A stretch of DNA of 64,000 bases, taken from positions 48,490-112,489 of the forward strand of contig JAOATE010000061.1 of assembly GCA_030158305.1 (NCBI GenBank), written 5' to 3'. This DNA is from Burkholderiaceae bacterium. GTDB taxonomy: Bacteria > Pseudomonadota > Gammaproteobacteria > Burkholderiales > Burkholderiaceae_B. Within the stretch, counting starts at the first letter, position 1. Each line of letters starts with the position of its first letter. Under the pieces are notes generated by a model. The model did not search any database, had not been told where the DNA came from, and was given only the letters and a program-made list of their open reading frames with translations. Of the stretch, positions 61,690 to 64,000 are shown one piece after another. The position numbers and the translations under genes are program-made.

Positions 61690-62973
61690 TTACAGCAACT
61701 TTTCTAGACTCTTTGCGTACACCACTGTCTTGTTTACAAAAGCTTCATGATTATTTTCGACCGAGTCTAACTCATACAAATAGTTCACCATCAAACTGCT
61801 GGACTGAGCAACGCCCTTTTTAGAGAGGTCTGCCGCCCAATTAATGTTAAACAGCTGCGCACCATTTGAAAGATGAAACTTTGCGACTGCATCCCCTTCT
61901 TTTGTGCAAGACTCTTGTGTCAGGTACACAAAACACAGCCGCATCAGCGCTACTTTTTCTTCTTCGCTGACGTTGAGGCTTGTCCAGCCTGCCGCGAGGG
62001 TTTTGGCCCATGGCTGACCTTTTGCGCGCAAAAGTTTAAAGGCCTCCTCGACCTTGGCACGTTTAGCTGGCGTCAAATCAAACTTCTCAGCCTTGACGTC
62101 CGAATCCAACCATTTCGTCAAGCCAGGGATCGGCGACAAGGTACAAAAAGTTTTAACTGACGGAATCTCTTGCTGAATTCTTTCAGCGACACGCTTGATC
62201 AAAAAGTTGCCGAGCGAGACACCCTTGAGACCAGGCTGGCAATTACTAATCGAATAAAAGATGGCTGTCTTAAATTTCTTGGCCTCTAGGGGCTCTGCCT
62301 TTTTGTCGAGCAAGGTCCCGACCTCGCGCGCGATGGTTGGCACAAGCGCAACCTCGACAAAAATAAGAGGTTCGCCTGGCAACTGAGGGTGGAAAAATGC
62401 AAAGCATCGGCGATCCGGCTGTAATCGTCTGCGTAAATCGTCCCAACCATCAATCGCATGCACGGATTCGTGCTTGATGATTTTTTCTAGCAAGATCGCC
62501 GGCGAGGACCAGGTGATTTCATGCAGCTCTAAGAACCCCGGATTAAACCAAGAGCTAAAGACGTGTTGTATGTCGGTATCGACCGCTTTCAGTCCTGGAT
62601 GCGCTTTTAAATGCCCCAGCAATCTTTCGCGCATTTGCACGATAGAGTGCGTACCACCGATCGCACGATTTAAGCGCCTCAGCAATTCTTGGCGTGCGGG
62701 TTCAACCGTATGGAACAGATTATTCAAGCTCGCATGGTCAGGACGGTCTGCGTAACGCTGTGCCGCTGCGAGCACCGCAGTAGGATCAGGGTTGAAACTG
62801 GCCGCCATAAACTCAAAAAAACTGAGCTGATCGGCCCGATCTAGACCATGGAAGGTTTCCAAGAGCTTGGACGCCATACTCTGGGCATTCGTTTCACCCT
62901 TTTCTGAGAGTAAGTTCAAGGCAGTTTTTTTAGCCGTCTCAAGCGACCGACCTTTGATAAACCGTTCAAACAT
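61690..62973 (-). CDS. Malonyl-CoA decarboxylase
   Basis: Malonyl-CoA decarboxylase of 427 residues, converting malonyl-CoA to acetyl-CoA and CO2. I start it at the ATG ending at 62973, which has GGGAG 8 bases upstream; an in-frame ATG at 63057 adds 28 residues. The N-terminal helical domain is followed by the catalytic GNAT-like domain with ISNCQPGLKGVSLGNFLIKR and FCTLSPIPGLTKWL. The catalytic histidine/serine pair is expected in HESVHAIDGWDDLRRRL and around TLSPIPG. No matB-type malonyl-CoA synthetase is seen nearby. Confidence 0.93.
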   Translation of the reverse strand: MFERFIKGRSLETAKKTALNLLSEKGETNAQSMASKLLETFHGLDRADQLSFFEFMAASFNPDPTAVLAAAQRYADRPDHASLNNLFHTVEPARQELLRRLNRAIGGTHSIVQMRERLLGHLKAHPGLKAVDTDIQHVFSSWFNPGFLELHEITWSSPAILLEKIIKHESVHAIDGWDDLRRRLQPDRRCFAFFHPQLPGEPLIFVEVALVPTIAREVGTLLDKKAEPLEAKKFKTAIFYSISNCQPGLKGVSLGNFLIKRVAERIQQEIPSVKTFCTLSPIPGLTKWLDSDVKAEKFDLTPAKRAKVEEAFKLLRAKGQPWAKTLAAGWTSLNVSEEEKVALMRLCFVYLTQESCTKEGDAVAKFHLSNGAQLFNINWAADLSKKGVAQSSSLMVNYLYELDSVENNHEAFVNKTVVYAKSLEKLL

Positions 62974-63092
62974 AAAGCATTTCTCCCATGTTGCGCTTGA
63001 ATTCAAGTTAACATGATTTTTTTGTTCTCTGTTTATTTTGGCCACGTTTGCAGACAATTCAGCGACCGCTATCCTCGTGGATCACGCATGAC

Positions 63093-64000
63093 ATGATCTC
63101 AAGGATCAGAAACAAGCTTCAGTCATATTCATTTTGGATACTGATTGTGCTGGGTGCTGTGAGTGCGCTTGTTTGGAGCCAACCACTCTGGGCTCAGTAC
63201 ACGCTTTCAAAAAATGCCGCACCTGTCTATCTCGGTTTTGATGGCGCGTATGGTCAAAAAACCAGTACAACTGCAGCCGCCATTGAGTTTGGACTCCGCA
63301 GCGCCATTGAGGATATCAATGCAGCAGGTGGCGTACTAGGTGGACGTCCACTTGAACTGTTGACGACTGATAACAAAGGCGTCACCGCGCGCGGCAAAGA
63401 TAACTTTATCGACTTAGCGCAAAAAAAAGATCTCGTCGCGGTGATTGGCGGAAAATACAGCCCCATTACTGTTGAATCATTAACAGAAGCACAGCGACTG
63501 CGCATCCCCATTATCAGTGTTTGGGGCTCAGCGGATCAAATTACCGACAGCGGCTATCATCCCTCTTATGCTTTCAGGGTGTCACTCAAAGACAGTTGGG
63601 GCGTCACCGCGATGCTCAAAAGAATCACTACTCAACTGAAGGTCAAGACTGCTTGTGCCATGTTGCCCAACACGGCCTGGGGTCGCTCTTCGGACGCGGT
63701 GATTAAGAGTCAAGCTTCCGATCTCGGGCTGAGTGTTCCCGTGACGCACTGGTACAACTGGGGTGAGCGCAGTTTTGAAGCCGCCTACTCGAAGTGTTTA
63801 GAAAACGAAGGCCGTGCCATTTTATTTGTCGGCAACGAACAAGAGTCCGCTCTACTTATTCAGGAAATTGCGCGCAGAACAGCGCCCGATAGACTTCCAG
63901 TCGTGGCTCATTGGGGAGCTGTTGGAGGCATTCTGCATGAACTCGTCCGGGAGGACCTCAAAGCCGTTCGTTTCGAGGTAATCCAGACTTTTACTTTTGT
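63093..64000 (+). CDS. ABC transporter substrate-binding protein, branched-chain amino acid type (partial, C-terminus off window)
   Basis: Periplasmic binding protein of the Leu/Ile/Val (type I fold) family; 302 residues are visible before the window ends. Start taken at ATG 63093, just after ATGACATG; the first ATG at 63088 meets a stop. An anchor or signal segment covers residues 11-33 (ends PLWAQ). PVYLGFDGAYGQKTSTTAAA and FGLRSAIEDINAAGGVLGGR, then VIGGKYSPITVESLTEAQRL and PIISVWGSADQIT, are family features. Divergent from the malonyl-CoA decarboxylase gene. It may belong to a liv-type importer or a sensor system beyond the edge. Confidence 0.87.
   Translation, partial: MISRIRNKLQSYSFWILIVLGAVSALVWSQPLWAQYTLSKNAAPVYLGFDGAYGQKTSTTAAAIEFGLRSAIEDINAAGGVLGGRPLELLTTDNKGVTARGKDNFIDLAQKKDLVAVIGGKYSPITVESLTEAQRLRIPIISVWGSADQITDSGYHPSYAFRVSLKDSWGVTAMLKRITTQLKVKTACAMLPNTAWGRSSDAVIKSQASDLGLSVPVTHWYNWGERSFEAAYSKCLENEGRAILFVGNEQESALLIQEIARRTAPDRLPVVAHWGAVGGILHELVREDLKAVRFEVIQTFTF

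Noticed and set aside
1..64000. tRNA, rRNA, insertion sequence, prophage or CRISPR array
   Set aside because: No cloverleaf, rRNA core, transposase, integrase or repeat-spacer pattern was found on either strand.

Overview
The window reads as chromosome of a betaproteobacterium of the order Burkholderiales, most likely Alcaligenaceae-like (Bordetella/Achromobacter relatives). This is inferred from five Bug/TctC-type periplasmic binding proteins without permeases, a Burkholderia-type trimeric porin, a CoA-transferase/CitE/Bug cluster, a phoU-phoB-phoR block and moderate GC content. I see no rRNA, tRNA, CRISPR array, prophage or insertion sequence. Genes are packed tightly on both strands, and no gene-free stretch exceeds about 230 bases.

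Layout. 1-427: cut-off DppB-like permease. 592-3906: PLP cysteine/cysteate lyase, Bug protein and Fsr-like exporter in one run. 3942-8587: porin, class II aldolase, TauD-like dioxygenase, TauE/SafE exporter, flavin reductase. 8745-10083: three overlapping genes for a split nitrile hydratase/thiocyanate hydrolase-like metalloenzyme whose catalytic subunit starts with a dense histidine/aspartate tail. 10156-13599: convergent PhnD-PhnC-PhnE-PhnE ABC importer, with no C-P lyase genes. 13697-16995: Nudix/metallo-beta-lactamase fusion and a Tat-like family 5 solute-binding protein. 16974-22689: RND tripartite efflux pump. 22728-29997: MFS carriers, DUF1330, Bug, ketopantoate-reductase-like enzyme, LysE exporter, PCu(A)C copper chaperone, TonB.

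30049-38222 is a sulfur island: DUF2892 protein, Blh-like persulfide dioxygenase, BigR/SqrR-type ArsR repressor with the thiol pair spaced as in the persulfide sensors, three YeeE/YedE (PmpA/PmpB-type) transporters, a SulP permease, an MFS protein, and flavocytochrome c sulfide dehydrogenase with its cytochrome. A large AT-rich palindrome sits in the divergent promoter between blh and bigR. It probably senses and oxidises sulfide/persulfide and moves the sulfur oxyanions.

38232-43618: exonuclease plus cNMP/CBS/DUF294 signalling protein, then a TRAP transporter. 43849-49544: quinone oxidoreductase, Bug protein, and three amide/acyl-amino-acid hydrolases. 49570-54008: DHA2 MFS, CoA transferase, CitE lyase, Bug. 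54078-57251: ferric-reductase-like flavoprotein, ModE-type HTH protein, orphan membrane histidine kinase. 57666-60441: PhoR, PhoB, PhoU. 60607-62973: Bug protein and malonyl-CoA decarboxylase. 63093 to the end: cut-off branched-chain-type ABC binding protein.

The most unusual locus is the split nitrile hydratase-like operon: it has a built-in histidine tail, no visible activator gene, and a PhnCDE-type importer facing it.
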